Notes: generated by a model not told the origin, from the letters alone. DNA of 64,000 nucleotides from Heligmosomoides polygyrus polygyrus (GCA_947396885.1 OX377201.1:2337879-2401878); one strand, 5' to 3'. Positions 19,501-28,873 are shown, numbered from the stretch's first letter. Numbers and translations: made by a program.

Positions 19501-22065
19501 CCTTGGTATACCGAGGGAGTGAGAGAAGTTCGTCATGAATCACTTCCGAGATGCTGGAAGTGCTAAGACCACCACTGATGCGTCTGATAGCGAACGATAA
19601 GAAGACTAACAGCTTGCTTCACTGATTTAGTAGTTTCAGATGACGTTCCGTGAAACTTGAGCGGAGAAGCGGTGAGACAAATGTCGACTTCTGACCAGCT
19701 TAGATCGATTGTGTTGGAAGCATTATTTGCGTTAGTTTCGAGAAGAACAAGGGTATATGTCGCGTAGGTGAGCGGCATTGATAGGTAAGAACGCCTAAAC
19801 GAATTAGACCGCATTGTATGGATATGCCGTTCAGTGGGGACGTATTCAGTCGGTACCCCGATGTACTGACATGTGTTCGGACTGTGCTCTGTTTGGTTAT
19901 TATTGGCTGGCGCACTCCCACATATCAATGCTGCTCACGTAGGCGACATGTACCGTTCCACCACCTGTGACAAGGATGTCAAGATATCGGTAAAAGTTTT
20001 AGCTCGGACGAGACTAGAACGAGCGCTTCAGAACTTTTGGAGCAAACTTATCGCCTTCCAAATTCACTGCTTAAGGTCTTCAGCACGCTGACAATTAACA
20101 TGGATAAAAAACCCTTCTACCACGAGAAAGGCATAAGAATTTGCAAAAGACAATCAAACACTTGGCGACAAGGCAGTGCTCGAAGGGATCTATGACATAG
20201 TGCATCGTTCTGGATTGCTAAGCGTACTGTAGCAAAAATTAGAACTATAGTTATTGGCTAATCTGCCCGTCTGTCCGAGCGTCTGCGCAAAATTGATGGC
20301 CGGTGAAAGAAATCGGTATTATCGATCTGTTCAGAGCTAAAAGCTTGAGCCAGGGCGTCACACAAGCATAGTGTACCTGGAAGCTGCAGTTACCACATTT
20401 TGGCAGTATTGATCGACACATGAATAAAGGATAAAGGACGGCGTTACTCAATCCCTTCTGGGATGCGCCAGCGCATTCTACTTCTACGGGATGTCGTGGA
20501 GGCCACATGAATGCGTATTTGACCATGCAATGACTTGCGGTGGCCAGCCGATGAACAAGTCAGCGCTCTATCCTTCCCAGACAAGTCTGGTACCAATTCA
20601 CCGACCCCGGAGGGTTGGAAGGCTTGGTTGGCCTGGGCGGGAAATCCGAACCAGGAATCTGGTGTCGGGTGCACGCGACAGTCGCGCCTCCTCCGACTGC
20701 GCCACACGCGTCCATTGATCGACACATGAATGCAGATCAATATTATCGATTTTCTTAAAGAACTGTTCGTTTGATGGAGATCGAGCAAATATGCTAGCCG
20801 CTGGCTGGGTTCCCAAAGAATTAACGATTTGCTGACTTATATCGATTAAAAGTATAGAGAATATCGATTAGAAGTATAAAGAATTGTGTCAATTTGCGCA
20901 TATGAAGTAGAGATCATGTGGATATGTTGCTCGCTAGATGAAGCTCACAGCAACTAACTAGTAAGCACTATCGATCGGCCAATCTATTTAAATCGATGTT
21001 ATCATTTTTCCACAAGTGTAATTTTGAAGTGAGGGTTAAGCAAATATGATGACCGATGGACAGGGCTCACGCCAAATAAACAGTATCGATCAGGCACGCT
21101 ATGCCGATCGATATTATCGATTTCTGCAGAAATGGCGGCCATCTATAAAGAAAATCAAGGGAATATGATGAACAGTGAACAGAATTCACAACTAGTGAAG
21201 AATATACTACACAGTATAAAACAAGCAAGCGCTAACAATTGTTATCGATCGATCGATGTTAACGACTTCTGGAGTGAGGCCTCAATCAATATTCAAACAT
21301 GTTTTGCTAATGGGACTATTGTAGCAATGCGTTGCTTTGCGTTGGAGCGTGAATCTGGACTTAGAGCACTATTTCTTGTTACTCTGCGCCAACTTTAGTA
21401 ACACTGAGATGCTCTATGAAGGAAACACCTAGATGAAAACCCTATAACCTAATAGTTGCTTCGTATTTAGAGTAAAATGTGGTTCCTCAAGTTCACGTAG
21501 CTGCAAAACCTGCTGCAAAAATGCTTAGAAAACTCACTAGAGAGAACAGCATGTTCCTAATTCTAATGGATAGAAACGTGCTCCTATCTAAAAATTGCGC
21601 TCCAGTGTAAACTAATCCTTTGTCACAATGGTGATCATAGCAAAACTCTTGATCAAACCATTGGATAATAAAGCTGATTGCTAGTCCTATGTAATCTATA
21701 GCCAAAAAACTCACATTTGGTGCAATAGTAATAAACATATTCCATGGTAACAAAACACCAATGCCATTAAGTAGAACGATCATGAACACGATCCAACACT
21801 GAAAGGAAAATTACTTTAAAAATGTTGCCTAAAAAAGATAATAAATCTTCAGAGTTATCTCAATCATTTGTAAACCTTATCAATCAGATATAGGTCCTTA
21901 AAGCTTTCAAACTACTTGATGCTCTTACAGTAGAAAACAATAAAACGAGAGTCACTGTACCCGATCCAGCGGCGGCTCTCCCATATCGGCATCGTCATCT
22001 GGCACTTTTTCAGATTTCGACGACTCGGCGCTAGCTATGCTTTTCGAGTCCCATTTTTCCTTCAT
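7543..22065 (-). CDS. equilibrative nucleoside transporter (ENT/SLC29 family), 13 exons
   Basis: Proteins of this family move nucleosides across membranes down their gradient through 11 membrane helices. Exons on the minus strand: 22065-21961, 21798-21715, 18684-18551, 16806-16706, 16618-16548, 14506-14392, 14305-14205, 14143-14045, 10934-10809, 10737-10654, 10586-10390, 7733-7672, 7604-7543. Phase closes to 446 aa plus TAG, a normal ENT length. Family marks: hydrophilic acidic N-terminus (MKEKWDSKSIASAESS, residues 1-35); helix 1 with GIGVLLPWNMF (47-57); YYVEYWFTVDG after it; the charged central loop DYYKFYVEKGRRHR (238-251) with TRPSLKQFYETF; FTSGYFSSLGMMYAP near 390-405; and SKTAGMAAALCLV before the last helix. 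The ATG is directly preceded by a 3' splice site (gcttcag/ATG). The exon 9/10 junction has an alternative (exon 9 to 10814, exon 10 from 10739) that makes the protein one residue shorter. Introns carry SINEs, MITEs, an RTE fragment and tandem repeats. It resembles nematode ENT-1-type proteins; which paralogue is not certain. Confidence 0.92.
7836..7970. repeat. hairpin MITE family C, copy 2
   Basis: Ends gcaagtttatacttgcgcc / inverted near 7950-7970. The core gatagatatcgaccgtgcgg / aaaatcgatatctacg is shared with the copies at 6733 and 9239. It lies in the intron between transporter exons 11 and 12. Confidence 0.6.
7976..8515. repeat. hairpin-ended element, family E, copy 2
   Basis: Second long copy of the element at 433-944, with the same ends (ggcctgttcatacttcgcga) and the same non-palindromic interior including gattgactgactgaca and caggtaaggcatgcc. 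Confidence 0.6.
8516..9000. other. intron sequence without recognisable feature
   Basis: No exon-like frame, splice-bounded block or repeat end recognised between the family E element and the hairpin cluster at 9 kb. Confidence 0.4.
9048..9175. repeat. hairpin MITE family B, copy 1
   Basis: Very GC-rich near-perfect hairpin: aaggccgccacagacttctg at the left, complement at the right. It sits inside a ttatactt-type palindrome (9000-9190). Confidence 0.65.
9188..9440. repeat. hairpin MITE family A interrupted by family C
   Basis: The left half (agcttatacttcgacgccac, through gtggccatattgattg) and right half (caatcgatcaatttagccac, through ggcgtcgaagtgtaaaa) form one family A copy. Between them at 9239-9377 is a complete family C MITE with inverted ends agccccagtttatagttgcg / complement. 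Confidence 0.6.
9441..9560. repeat. hairpin MITE family B, copy 2
   Basis: Ends gctgcacacttctgcggcg / inverted at 9536-9555. The interior holds gttaaagatagg and aaggatagggcc, as in the copies at 19110-19190 and 61742-61886. Confidence 0.6.
9562..9966. repeat. family E-related fold-back sequences
   Basis: Repeated short modules (cttcgcgac, gagcgac, gaagtatgaacag, ttttaatcgat, ttgcat) in alternating orientation. They match parts of 433-560, 7976-8170, 15480-15640 and 61900-62140. Appears to be two family E short elements side by side. Confidence 0.45.
9978..10255 (+). mobile_element. tRNA-derived SINE, diverged copy
   Basis: Begins ggcgcgtgtagcgc and carries the family middle (ggtaccagacttgtctgaga, gcgctgacttgttcactggc) and the 3' end gggattgattaacgccatcc. 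Same family as 20426-20713. Confidence 0.7.
11005..11187. repeat. palindromic MITE family K, copy 1
   Basis: Ends gggtacatgtcgcgaaggtg / inverted (attcgcgacatatacc). Second copy at 19751-19955. It lies in the intron between transporter exons 8 and 9. Confidence 0.55.
11453..11530 (-). repeat. tRNA-like sequence (Met-like), degenerate
   Basis: The minus strand has an A-box-like TGGCGCAGGGG and a B-box-like GTTCGATTCCC at tRNA spacing, with a TTCATAG anticodon-loop-like stretch. The T stem has mismatches and the acceptor stem does not close properly in the same register, so it is a relic or SINE head, not a convincing tRNA gene. Related modules lie in the fold-back at 25844-26860. Confidence 0.45.
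11640..13760. mobile_element. composite fold-back region with inverted repeat arms
   Basis: 12399-12509 (starting tattgtactttacggactcc) is an inverted copy of about 13076-13188. A module ggggtgctgatcac..atctgacatcc occurs at about 12480-12510, 12610-12645 and, inverted, 13070-13110. At the edges, 13265-13400 (+) and 13685-13755 (-) are inverted copies of a repeat also found at 52430-52560 and 53700-53860, and 11640-11720 is another partial copy. The open frames at 12840-13066 lie in its core and show no family motif. Confidence 0.55.
13430..13680 (+). repeat. second tRNA-like SINE-type repeat
   Basis: Contains cgaggcgcagtggatagtgg and ggtcggaggttcggttctac, resembling the A and B boxes of a tRNA-derived promoter, followed by a T-rich/ttgcatt tail module. 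Related copies are at 52580-52730 (+) and 53540-53670 (-), where they form part of the fold-back arms. Confidence 0.5.
13848..14014. repeat. MITE family L
   Basis: Left end gggtcggattcatcaacgac, right end an inverted copy (cgttaatgaatctgttccc). It lies 31 bases from the 3' edge of transporter exon 8 (14045), in the following intron. Confidence 0.6.
14643..15250 (-). pseudogene. RTE-type non-LTR retrotransposon, 3' end of reverse transcriptase ORF
   Basis: Translating the minus strand gives the end of a non-LTR polyprotein: [100 protein letters not shown]. The order matches the thumb/C-terminal part of RTE-like ORFs common in nematodes. It is 5' truncated. The 3' end runs into short tandem caggtgata units (around 14648-14668), as RTE elements do. 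It lies in the transporter intron between exons 5 and 6. Confidence 0.8.
15480..15640. repeat. short family E hairpin
   Basis: Starts tcctgttcatacttcgcgac and ends with cgtagagtatgaaccgtgg. Short inverted ends and gagcgact repeats as in the 9.6 kb and 61.9 kb copies. Confidence 0.5.
15649..16095. repeat. hairpin MITE family A interrupted by a family B-like hairpin
   Basis: Left part ggtttatacctccgacgcca through gatcgcgtcgctcaatcaat; right part tggccaccatacgtggcgac through gtcgctcggcgtcgaagtat. At 15731-16046 lies a complete hairpin with ends ggcccatgcacacttctgcg / complement, and with a G11 tract. Compare the uninterrupted copy at 61608-61744, where atcaatatggccat runs straight through. Confidence 0.65.
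16960..17101. repeat. MITE family L
   Basis: Clean hairpin: ggccggattcatcaacaatt ... gtcgttgatgaatccagccc, with inner arms aacccgtggatatgcggggt and inverted ccccctatatccgcgggtta. Confidence 0.7.
17165..18520 (-). repeat. about 1.3-kb dispersed repeat R1, copy 1
   Basis: Interior landmarks (tttgattgatagtgtaaatg, ggccatggcgtaatc, aaaatggcggcctccc) recur at 39985-40960, 54045-55245 and, in part, 57440-57690 and 60220-61060. The ends are rich in tcaaattgga / gtccaatttgacg motifs, suggesting diverged inverted ends. No coding frame survives. Strand is assigned for convenience. It contains a hAT-like MITE at 18072-18268. Confidence 0.55.
18072..18268. mobile_element. hAT-like MITE (ggatctatcctagtc ends), copy 1
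   Basis: Inverted ends ggatctatcctagtcgagag / complement of ccgactatgatagacccc. Flanked by the 7-base direct repeat aaaattt (18065-18071 and 18269-18275). Same family as 23356-23540, 37104-37540 and 39085-39276. Confidence 0.7.
18845..19108. repeat. GC-rich palindromic element
   Basis: GC content jumps against the AT-rich surroundings. Short inverted stretches (cgtgagtgtccgcgggcg / gtccgcgaacgtgccac) suggest another hairpin MITE. The open frames on both strands here are shadows of this base composition. Confidence 0.4.
19110..19190. repeat. hairpin MITE family B, short copy 3
   Basis: Ends ggctcccacacacttctgcg / complement at 19171-19190. Core atggttaagaatagggca as in the copies at 9441 and 61742. 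Confidence 0.65.
19751..19955. repeat. palindromic MITE family K, copy 2
   Basis: Ends gggtatatgtcgcgtaggtg and inverted cacgtaggcgacatgtacc. Related to 11005-11187. Confidence 0.6.
20426..20713 (-). mobile_element. tRNA-derived SINE with 18-bp target duplication
   Basis: Best-bounded copy of the window's main SINE. The 18-base repeat attgatcgacacatgaat occurs at 20408-20425 and 20714-20731. Read on the minus strand, the 5' end is an A-box-like gcgcagtcggaggagg and the middle holds a B-box-like ggttcggatttcc, so the head is tRNA-related with an internal RNA polymerase III promoter. The 3' part ends gattgagtaacgccgtcctt. Confidence 0.85.
20735..21300. repeat. diverged tandem repeat, about 110-250 bp spacing
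   Basis: The module cgat(c/a)nntattatcgattt followed by gcaaatatgatgaccgatgg-like sequence recurs near 20740, 20990, 21105 and 21245 with many changes. Non-coding. It lies in the intron between transporter exons 2 and 3. Confidence 0.45.
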
Positions 22066-22789
22066 CTGAAGCAGTAGCAGATTTTAGTCGATCGTAGCTA
22101 GGATTGGAGTATATTCCACGAGAAGCGGTCGACGTAATCTCTGACCCCAACGGACTGATAGCAAGTTGTCGCAAAAATGATGACCATTTTATGACGCTAC
22201 TTAATAGCCGCAGCAGCAGCCGCGGCAACTTAACGACTTCGGTAGCCCAGTTTCTAGGAGTCCCATACAAATTATGAAATTTAGGTTGAAGAAGGTTAAG
22301 GCTGAAAAGAGTAACGGTCGGTGTATGGAGGTGGTCAGGATTGCGCCATGCATTGCATTTCCACTGAAATCGTGAAATTAACTTAGAAGGGTATTGGAAA
22401 GATGTTGCGTGGAGGCGTTACATTGTGGCAATAAAAGTTGCCGTTAATCAATACGCTTCCCGTATGCGCCACGCATTTCGTTTCAACGGTAAGTCACGGA
22501 GTCAACTTGGTATACACGATGACCTGCGAAGACAAGGCCAGCATTCTATTTATTCCAGACAGGGTTAGTACCTTTTTGCTAATACTGGAGGGATAGAAGC
22601 CTAGGTTAGCCTTGACGAGACTTGAACCTTTAATCGATCCAGGATGTCTTTTTTCGCCTCCGTCTCATGAGAAAATACCACAGACTAGTATATCGACGTC
22701 CTATCAAAGCCTAGACTTTCTCAGAAGTCACAAAACAAATGTTTCACTGCTAGTCGGTAATCTGACCTACATGGATGTGGATGACACCC

Positions 22790-22868
22790 GTACCAATCAG
22801 GCCGGGAACATGGCATCGTATGTAGCGACAGCCGGCTCCTCCTCCGACTGCACCACACGCGCCCCTAA
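22790..22868 (-). mobile_element. SINE fragment (5' head only)
   Basis: Contains cgacagccggctcctcctcc and gactgcaccacacgcgccc, the tRNA-like head of the SINE family in minus orientation. Confidence 0.55.
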
Positions 22869-23142
22869 CGGCTGGCACCTTTTAAAAATCCTGAACTGAG
22901 CTGCACAGCTGATAGGATTTCAGACCCAATCAGCCGCTGAATCAGAGCTGGCTGAATTAAAGCTCCACTTGCAGGGTGTCATTGAATTCAGACTGAACTT
23001 ATCTGAAAACGAGAACGATCTCACACATGCTGCTAATGCGCAATGGAATGTGCATGTGATTCAGTGGAGTTGATAAGAGGACAATAACAAATGTTGGAGC
23101 AAAGGACAAGGGATTCTAAAGGGATATGTTTGGGCATTATTC

Positions 23143-23632
23143 GCGTAGAACGCAGTCGGAGAAGGTGCCGGCTGTCGCGTGCATCCGATACCAGGTTCAT
23201 GGTTCGAATTTTCTGCACAGGCCAACCAAGGTTTCCGTCCCTTCGGAGTCGGTTAATGAGTACCAGACGTCTCTGAGAATGATAAACCGCTGACTCGTTT
23301 CATCAACTGCCGCTCGAAAGTCGTTGTACGGTCCTAATACGCATTAAGAATCGCCGGGCCCATCCTAATCGGTGGGGTGCACAGCGGTTTGCGTCTTCAA
23401 TCTCATCCTCGAGTTTTTCCATAAACTTCAGAAGCAATCCCATGGTGCGAAGCCTTTATTCAAACTCAGCTTATGTGGTTCTAACACGTGGGATCCTATA
23501 CAAAATGAACACGTTAAGGTTTCTACTTAGGATAGATCCAAATCGCCTCTACGACATGCCGTGGAGGTATGTTAAATGCGTGGCGCATCCCGACAAGGAT
23601 GGACTAACGCCGTCTTTTATTCTTTATTTTTT
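23143..23632 (+). mobile_element. SINE copy split by a hAT-like MITE
   Basis: The head (gaacgcagtcggagaaggtg, B box ggttcgaatttt) and middle run to 23355. The 3' part (cgcctctacgacatgccgtg ... actaacgccgtcttttatt) resumes at 23541. The 185 bases between are flanked by aatcgcc on both sides. Confidence 0.75.
23356..23540. mobile_element. hAT-like MITE, copy 2, inside a SINE
   Basis: Flanked by the direct repeat aatcgcc (23349-23355 and 23541-23547), which occurs once in uninterrupted SINEs. The ends (cccatcctaatcgg ... cttaggatagatcc) match the other copies in inverted fashion. Confidence 0.7.
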
Positions 23633-23807
23633 AATGTTGCCATGTATTACAGAAGTGTTTGGCATCCGATTTTTCCCTTCGGTACTAGTCGTTAATGCGG
23701 CCTACATGGGAGACGGGAACGATCCAGCCAACCATAGTCAATAGGGTGGCCGGTCGTCCGGTGTTTCCTGGTTGATGTGGTGCATCCCTTCTCTCCCGGT
23801 TTTGACT

Positions 23808-24096
23808 ATAAGGACAGAGAATAAAGGAGGGCGTAACTCAATCCCTTTTGGGATGCGCCACCTATTCTACGTGTGTGGCGTGCCGCTGAATAGGATTGAA
23901 ATATGTATCTGACCACTACAGTGACATGCGATAGCCACCCGAGGGACAAGTCAGTACTGTATCTTTTCCAACAGGTCTGGTACACCACGGAGGGATGAAA
24001 GTCTTGGTTGACCTGGTCGGGGTATTCGAACCAAGAACTTGAAATCGGATGCACACAACGACCGGCATCATCGCCGACTGCGCTATCACGCACCTA
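23808..24096 (-). mobile_element. tRNA-derived SINE
   Basis: Full-length family copy. Flanks taaggacagagaa (left) and taaggtacgagagaa (right) look like an aged target duplication. Confidence 0.75.
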
Positions 24097-24682
24097 AGGT
24101 ACGAGAGAAGTTGCTCCATTCGTCCGTTACCCTCCTGTAGCAAGTTGACAGTAGAACTTTACTTGAACAATGTACTTAAAAAAACGCTCTCAACTACCTA
24201 AAACTTCGATTTTTTATTCCTCCCAGGTGTTCTGATTTTGGAACAATTTTGGAATTTTTTTTATCTTTTCGGGGTTTCCCGGTCGAATAGAGCTTCTGAT
24301 GCCTGCCAGGAATAAATTAGGTCATTTCGAAGGGAGAGGGGACGTAAACGTAGAATTCATAAGCCATAAACGGGGGTGGCTTATGGATCGAAGGCAAATG
24401 TTAACGGATTCTAAAATAATTCCTTCGGAATTTTTCAATAAAAATGTCAGAAACCTATGTTTTCAAGCGATTGGCATGCATTTTTGATTATTTAAGTTTT
24501 TACAGTTTTCTTAATTTCTGTGCTACCAGAGTAACGCGTTCAAGTTTGTTTTGAAGCTCGGTATGTGAGTAGCTGACCCACTGGAATGCGCCACGCATTA
24601 AACTTTTATTGGTGTGAAGCCATGCACCTAGTTTGACCCTGCATTTAGACTACAAGCCGTGAAAAGAGTTGACTTTACTGCT

Positions 24683-24826
24683 GGGGCTGGATTCATCAAC
24701 AATTAAACCCGTGGGTATGCGGGGTATAAGGGGTAGAGATAAGATAAGAGTCAGAGACGCAGACTTCATTGTCGGTATCTCTACTCCCTATACAAACGGG
24801 TTAGTCGTTGATGAATCCGGCCCCTG
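24683..24826. repeat. MITE family L
   Basis: ggggctggattcatcaacaa ... gtcgttgatgaatccggccc; inner arms aacccgtgggtatgcggggt and an inverted partner. Close relative of 16960-17101. Confidence 0.7.
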
Positions 24827-25843
24827 GTCGATTGACCACAAGCAGCTCAGACAAGTTTGGGAGGACGAATTCCAGCCATAGATGGCGTGAACGCCAAGTC
24901 GAGCCCAGGTGGCAGCAGCGCCACTTGCCAACTGGTAGTGCCTTTTTTCACAAGCTGAACCTCGAAATCGGCTATTATTTTCGCGCCGTGACGACTCTTT
25001 CGCGTTATCCGCCATCAAGAAGGCGTCCAAAGTTGAATGATCATTGCAGAAACCAAGAGTTCAGTGGGATCTAGGGTCTATCTGGAAAGGACCAGGCAGT
25101 CTTGTAGCAGACTTTCTATAAAGTCCTATCGAACATATGGCTGACAAATAGCCCAGGAACCACACACATACACGTGAAAAGAAAATAAGAATGGCTGACG
25201 ATAAGCAGGCCAGGCTTCTTATCGCAGAAACGTGCATGAGAAAACTGGCCCTAGTCTTATCACAATAAGACAAGGCTTACGTGCGCTGCGCTCGTCGGGA
25301 AATCTGATGACGGCGGGGGATGATGTAGGAGAGGTCTTGGGGCACCTTGTGGAGCCGCTGTTCTTACTCGCTTAATGGGTGAATGGGTATGGACTAAGGT
25401 AAACCTGAGACGAATGGCTTGGGCACGATAGGACAGTAAACTTGTAAGATTGGTAGTCAGCAGCTCAGCTGGTGGTGAGGTCAGTTACGCTCAAGGCTTT
25501 CTAACTCCATAGATAACTCATCTATTTGTGATTTGAATCCGGGATGGATCTGCTCTAGACTTGCAGCTCTTCTAACATATGCTCCAGCTTCATAGCCGCA
25601 ACTTCCAGAAGGCCGGAGGACATCTGTTTCTGTAACCAGCAACGGCCATGTGGCACATTCATGGCATGCCTCCTGATAACAAAGACAGCCGAACGCAGAA
25701 GGCGATGACGCCGGCCCGATGAGCCCATGTGGCATGCTAACCTTTTGGAGAGGATGTGGTTTAATGTGGAGGAAGCTCTTTTCGATTTCAAGTCTTACAA
25801 GGAAGGATTCCCAACTCAGGGTGAGGTTCATGCGATGTTATTC

Positions 25844-26860
25844 TAACAGGATGTAGGGCCGTGTGGGCGGAGTCCAGAGTTACAGTTGCTTTTTGCTGAA
25901 CGCTTTTTTAAAGAACTGAAAGAGAGAAGTGAAAACGTGTGCGCACTACTCATTAACCCTATGATATCTCACAAGATGTGCATCGGTGGCGCAGCCGGTA
26001 GGACTGCCGCCTCATAGAAGGACATCGGCTGGCTTTTGAGTTCGAGTCCTAGTACTGTCAATGTTTTTGCAAATATTCGTTTGTTGTTATTACGCTTTCT
26101 CATGATCACAGGAGCCAACGTTGGGTCATCAATGCTTACGACAAACCAACGCTGTCTATTTGCGCTTTCATATGAGCTAGTTTTTTCAACTATTCATATC
26201 TGTACCACCACCATATCATACCGTATCACCAATGATACGTAACTGCACACAAATCAGCATACCTTACGGCTGAATATTATGAACCAGAGCGATATCTCTA
26301 CATGAGTGCTAAAAATGTGCTCTAACCTGAACGTGCTATCGGCCGAATATTTTCCACCTTTTAGATGTAGTATAACGAAAATGGGAGCTTGGCGAAGATT
26401 GTTCCTTACTGGCTCTTGTAAGATGGTGCTGGTGACACGCACTTGTGTTTTACTTGTTTCATAGTTTTCCACCATAGCTGCATTTTCAACGGAAAGATAT
26501 GGTGCAGATACACAACGTTGAAAAACTAGCACATATGAAGGCGAAAATGAACAGCGTTAGTTTGTTGTAAAAATGGTGGTTTAAAATTAGTTTCTGTAAT
26601 CATGAGAAAGCGTAATAACAACAAACTAATTTGTGCAAAAACACTGGCAGTACGCGGACTCGAATTCAAAAGCCCGCCGGTGTGCTCCTATGAGGCGGCA
26701 CTCCTACCGAGTGCGCCACCGAGACACACCTCACGAGATGTCATAGGGGTTGATGAGTGTTGCACACACATTTTCACACCTCTTTTTCAGGTCTCTAAAA
26801 AAGTGTTGTAAAAATGAAGTGTAACTCTGGACTACGCTCACACGGCCCTACATCCTGTTA
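25844..26860. mobile_element. 1-kb fold-back element with tRNA-like modules in both arms
   Basis: The arms are inverted copies about 375 bases long: taacaggatgtagggccgtg at 25844, complement ending at 26860. The outermost bases are TA at both ends, so it either inserted at, or ends in, TA. Each arm holds a tRNA-like module pointing inward: 25985-26055 (+) with TGGCGCAGCCGGTAGG and GAGTTCGAGTCC, and 26640-26725 (-) with TGGCGCACTCGGTAGG. Both have a CTCATAG loop compatible with a Met (CAU) anticodon. The centre, 26220-26490, is non-repetitive with no coding frame. Confidence 0.7.
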
Positions 26861-27639
26861 AAACAGCAAAAGCTCGCCTTGAGTCTGGGACCTTTCCTTG
26901 TTAGGCTTGTTTAAAAGAGTTTCCAATTTGATCTGAAAAGTGCCTAGCGGTCATATGGGGAGTTGATTTCAGGCGAGGATTTCGTCATTCTTTTTAGCGA
27001 AATTGTCGAACGTAATTCTCTTTTTTAAACGCCAAAGCAAGAATCTACGCATTCTTTTCACTAATCACTATTTACTGATTTCTGCTAATTTCTACTTCTG
27101 TTTTTTCCAATGCCAGAAACATAGAAGATAGTCTGCCGATACACATTTAAAGAATCACATCAGCTTTATACTTTTCAAAGTGATAATTGAATCAGGCAAA
27201 AATATTGTATTTAAAGTGTTTCCATATGGTGCCAGGTGATGCGAGTTTCTCAAAGTTCCTCCACGCCGCAGCTCTCAAGCTTACTGTTTCTACTCAAAGT
27301 ATTTGGTACTTTCGAGTAACAGAAGCATGGCAATCTTAAGAAAAACTTTTTTAGCACTTTGATTAAAGGAAGTGAGTATTCGATTTGAAAAGAAAATAAA
27401 GAGATAAAGAGAGGCAAACTAATGAAGTGGCTCTGTATGAGCTATTATACTAAGGAGAAGTAATAGGCTGTTGCAAAATTAATCGCCGAAACGGACCGCT
27501 TACTGCTATAACTCAGAATAAACACAACTTTATTAATCAATGTAGAAACCACCGGAATCTACACACCTTTGCCAACAGATAGGTAATAAAGCTGTTCCTT
27601 TACAATGAAACTGAGATCACAGGAATTATCGAAATGAAG

Positions 27640-28300
27640 GAAGGCACATTCAACATCGGCAAATTGGTGAATTGTCTCTGAGGCAAATAAGAATCAAGAG
27701 CTCGGAAAAAGCGATACTTAGTGGAGGAAAGGGCAAATTCTCACTTCCTGTTATTTTAAAGGACCCATCTTCATCTGCAGTGATAGTACGGCTTGCAAAA
27801 GGCCTATTTTTAGAGCGAATTAGCCGGTTGGAGCAAGTGTCGAAGCGGGCCAGACGCTCCTCATCGGTCAGCTCATGAGGCACCCACTTCGACGTCTTCC
27901 TCCCCTTGCCGATTCTCGCCAAATATCATGTTACCGTACTACATAGGATGTGCGCCAAGGTCCTCTGCTAACGCAAGGGTATTCGTCTCCGAATTTGCTT
28001 CGACGGCTCTTCTCAAAACTTCATCGTAAAGCGACGACCTGCGTTCGCGACCCGGCTTTTCTTCGAGATCAAAATTGCTAGAAGCGAATTTTTCCAAGCA
28101 GGACCTCACAGTCCGTTCGCGAGGACAGCCCGTCCCAAAAGCGCTGCTAAATCTACGGCATGCCTCTGCCGCAGAATGTCCCAATTTAAATTCGTAAAGC
28201 ATGATGACTCCATGGTCGCCTCGGTTCACGGTTCTACGGAGCCCTGGAAAAGCTCGGCTAGAAAAACTACAGCGATATCCACTTACATTTTTCAAAATAG
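27640..28300 (-). pseudogene. mariner transposase N-terminal fragments
   Basis: Minus-strand frames read MLYEFKLGHSAAEACRRFSS, GCPRERTVRSCLEKFASSNF, LEEKPGRERRS and LRRAVEANSETNTLALAEDL: the N-terminal helix-turn-helix region of a mariner transposase. A second frame further on reads KTSKWVPHELTDEERLARF, the segment preceding the catalytic core. The catalytic part and clear ends are missing, and stops and frameshifts separate the pieces. Different from the 4.3 kb mariner in sequence. Confidence 0.75.
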
Positions 28301-28449
28301 CTGGAAAAATTTTATCAAATGCTACGTGTGGCTTCTACCTGAGACCGGCGACGGCTTCTACCTGGGATTTATGGTAAAAAAGCTTAGAAAAAATCGCTTC
28401 AGGCGATTTTGATCTTGGAGAAAAACAGGGTCATAGTGCAGGTCTCCGC

Positions 28450-28610
28450 TTGACGACGAAGTTTTGAGGAGAGTCGTTGAAGCAAATCCGGAGGCGAATA
28501 CACGAGCGTTAGCAGAGGACCTTGGCGTACATCACAGTGCAGTAGCAAGACATTTGCCAAGAATCGGCGAGGTGAAGAAGACGTCGAAGTGCCTCTATTT
28601 TTACATACCT
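28450..28610 (+). pseudogene. mariner transposase fragment, opposite orientation
   Basis: Plus-strand LRRVVEANPEANTRALAEDL then VHHSAVARHLPRIGEVKKTS matches the minus-strand copy at 27900-28080. The two are inverted relative to each other. Truncated at both sides. Confidence 0.65.
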
Positions 28611-28690
28611 CAAAGCGAGGGTTTATTGTGCGGCAGCCTAATATATATCTCTTTCGGATGAAAAAAGTGGACAGTATCCTTTTAGCGCTC

Positions 28691-28873
28691 TGGGACCAGA
28701 TTCATCAACGACTTACAGCAGTTTAACGGAGAAAATACAGCCGAAATTCCTGATAGTGCGGTTTATCAACAAGCGATAGAGTGAAATGTTTCTTGATAAG
28801 CTGCGCTATCAGGAATTTCGGCTGTATTTTCTCCGTCAAATTGCAGTAATTTGTCGAGGAATCCGGCCCCTGG
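28691..28873. repeat. MITE family L with long arms
   Basis: gggaccagattcatcaacga ... gaggaatccggcccc. Inner arms (cggagaaaatacagccgaaa and inverted) are nearly perfect, giving a long stem. Confidence 0.7.

Noticed and set aside
25985..26055. Functional tRNA-Met gene
   Set aside because: A and B boxes and a CAU-like loop exist, but the stems have several mismatches, and the sequence is part of a repeat arm with an inverted twin.
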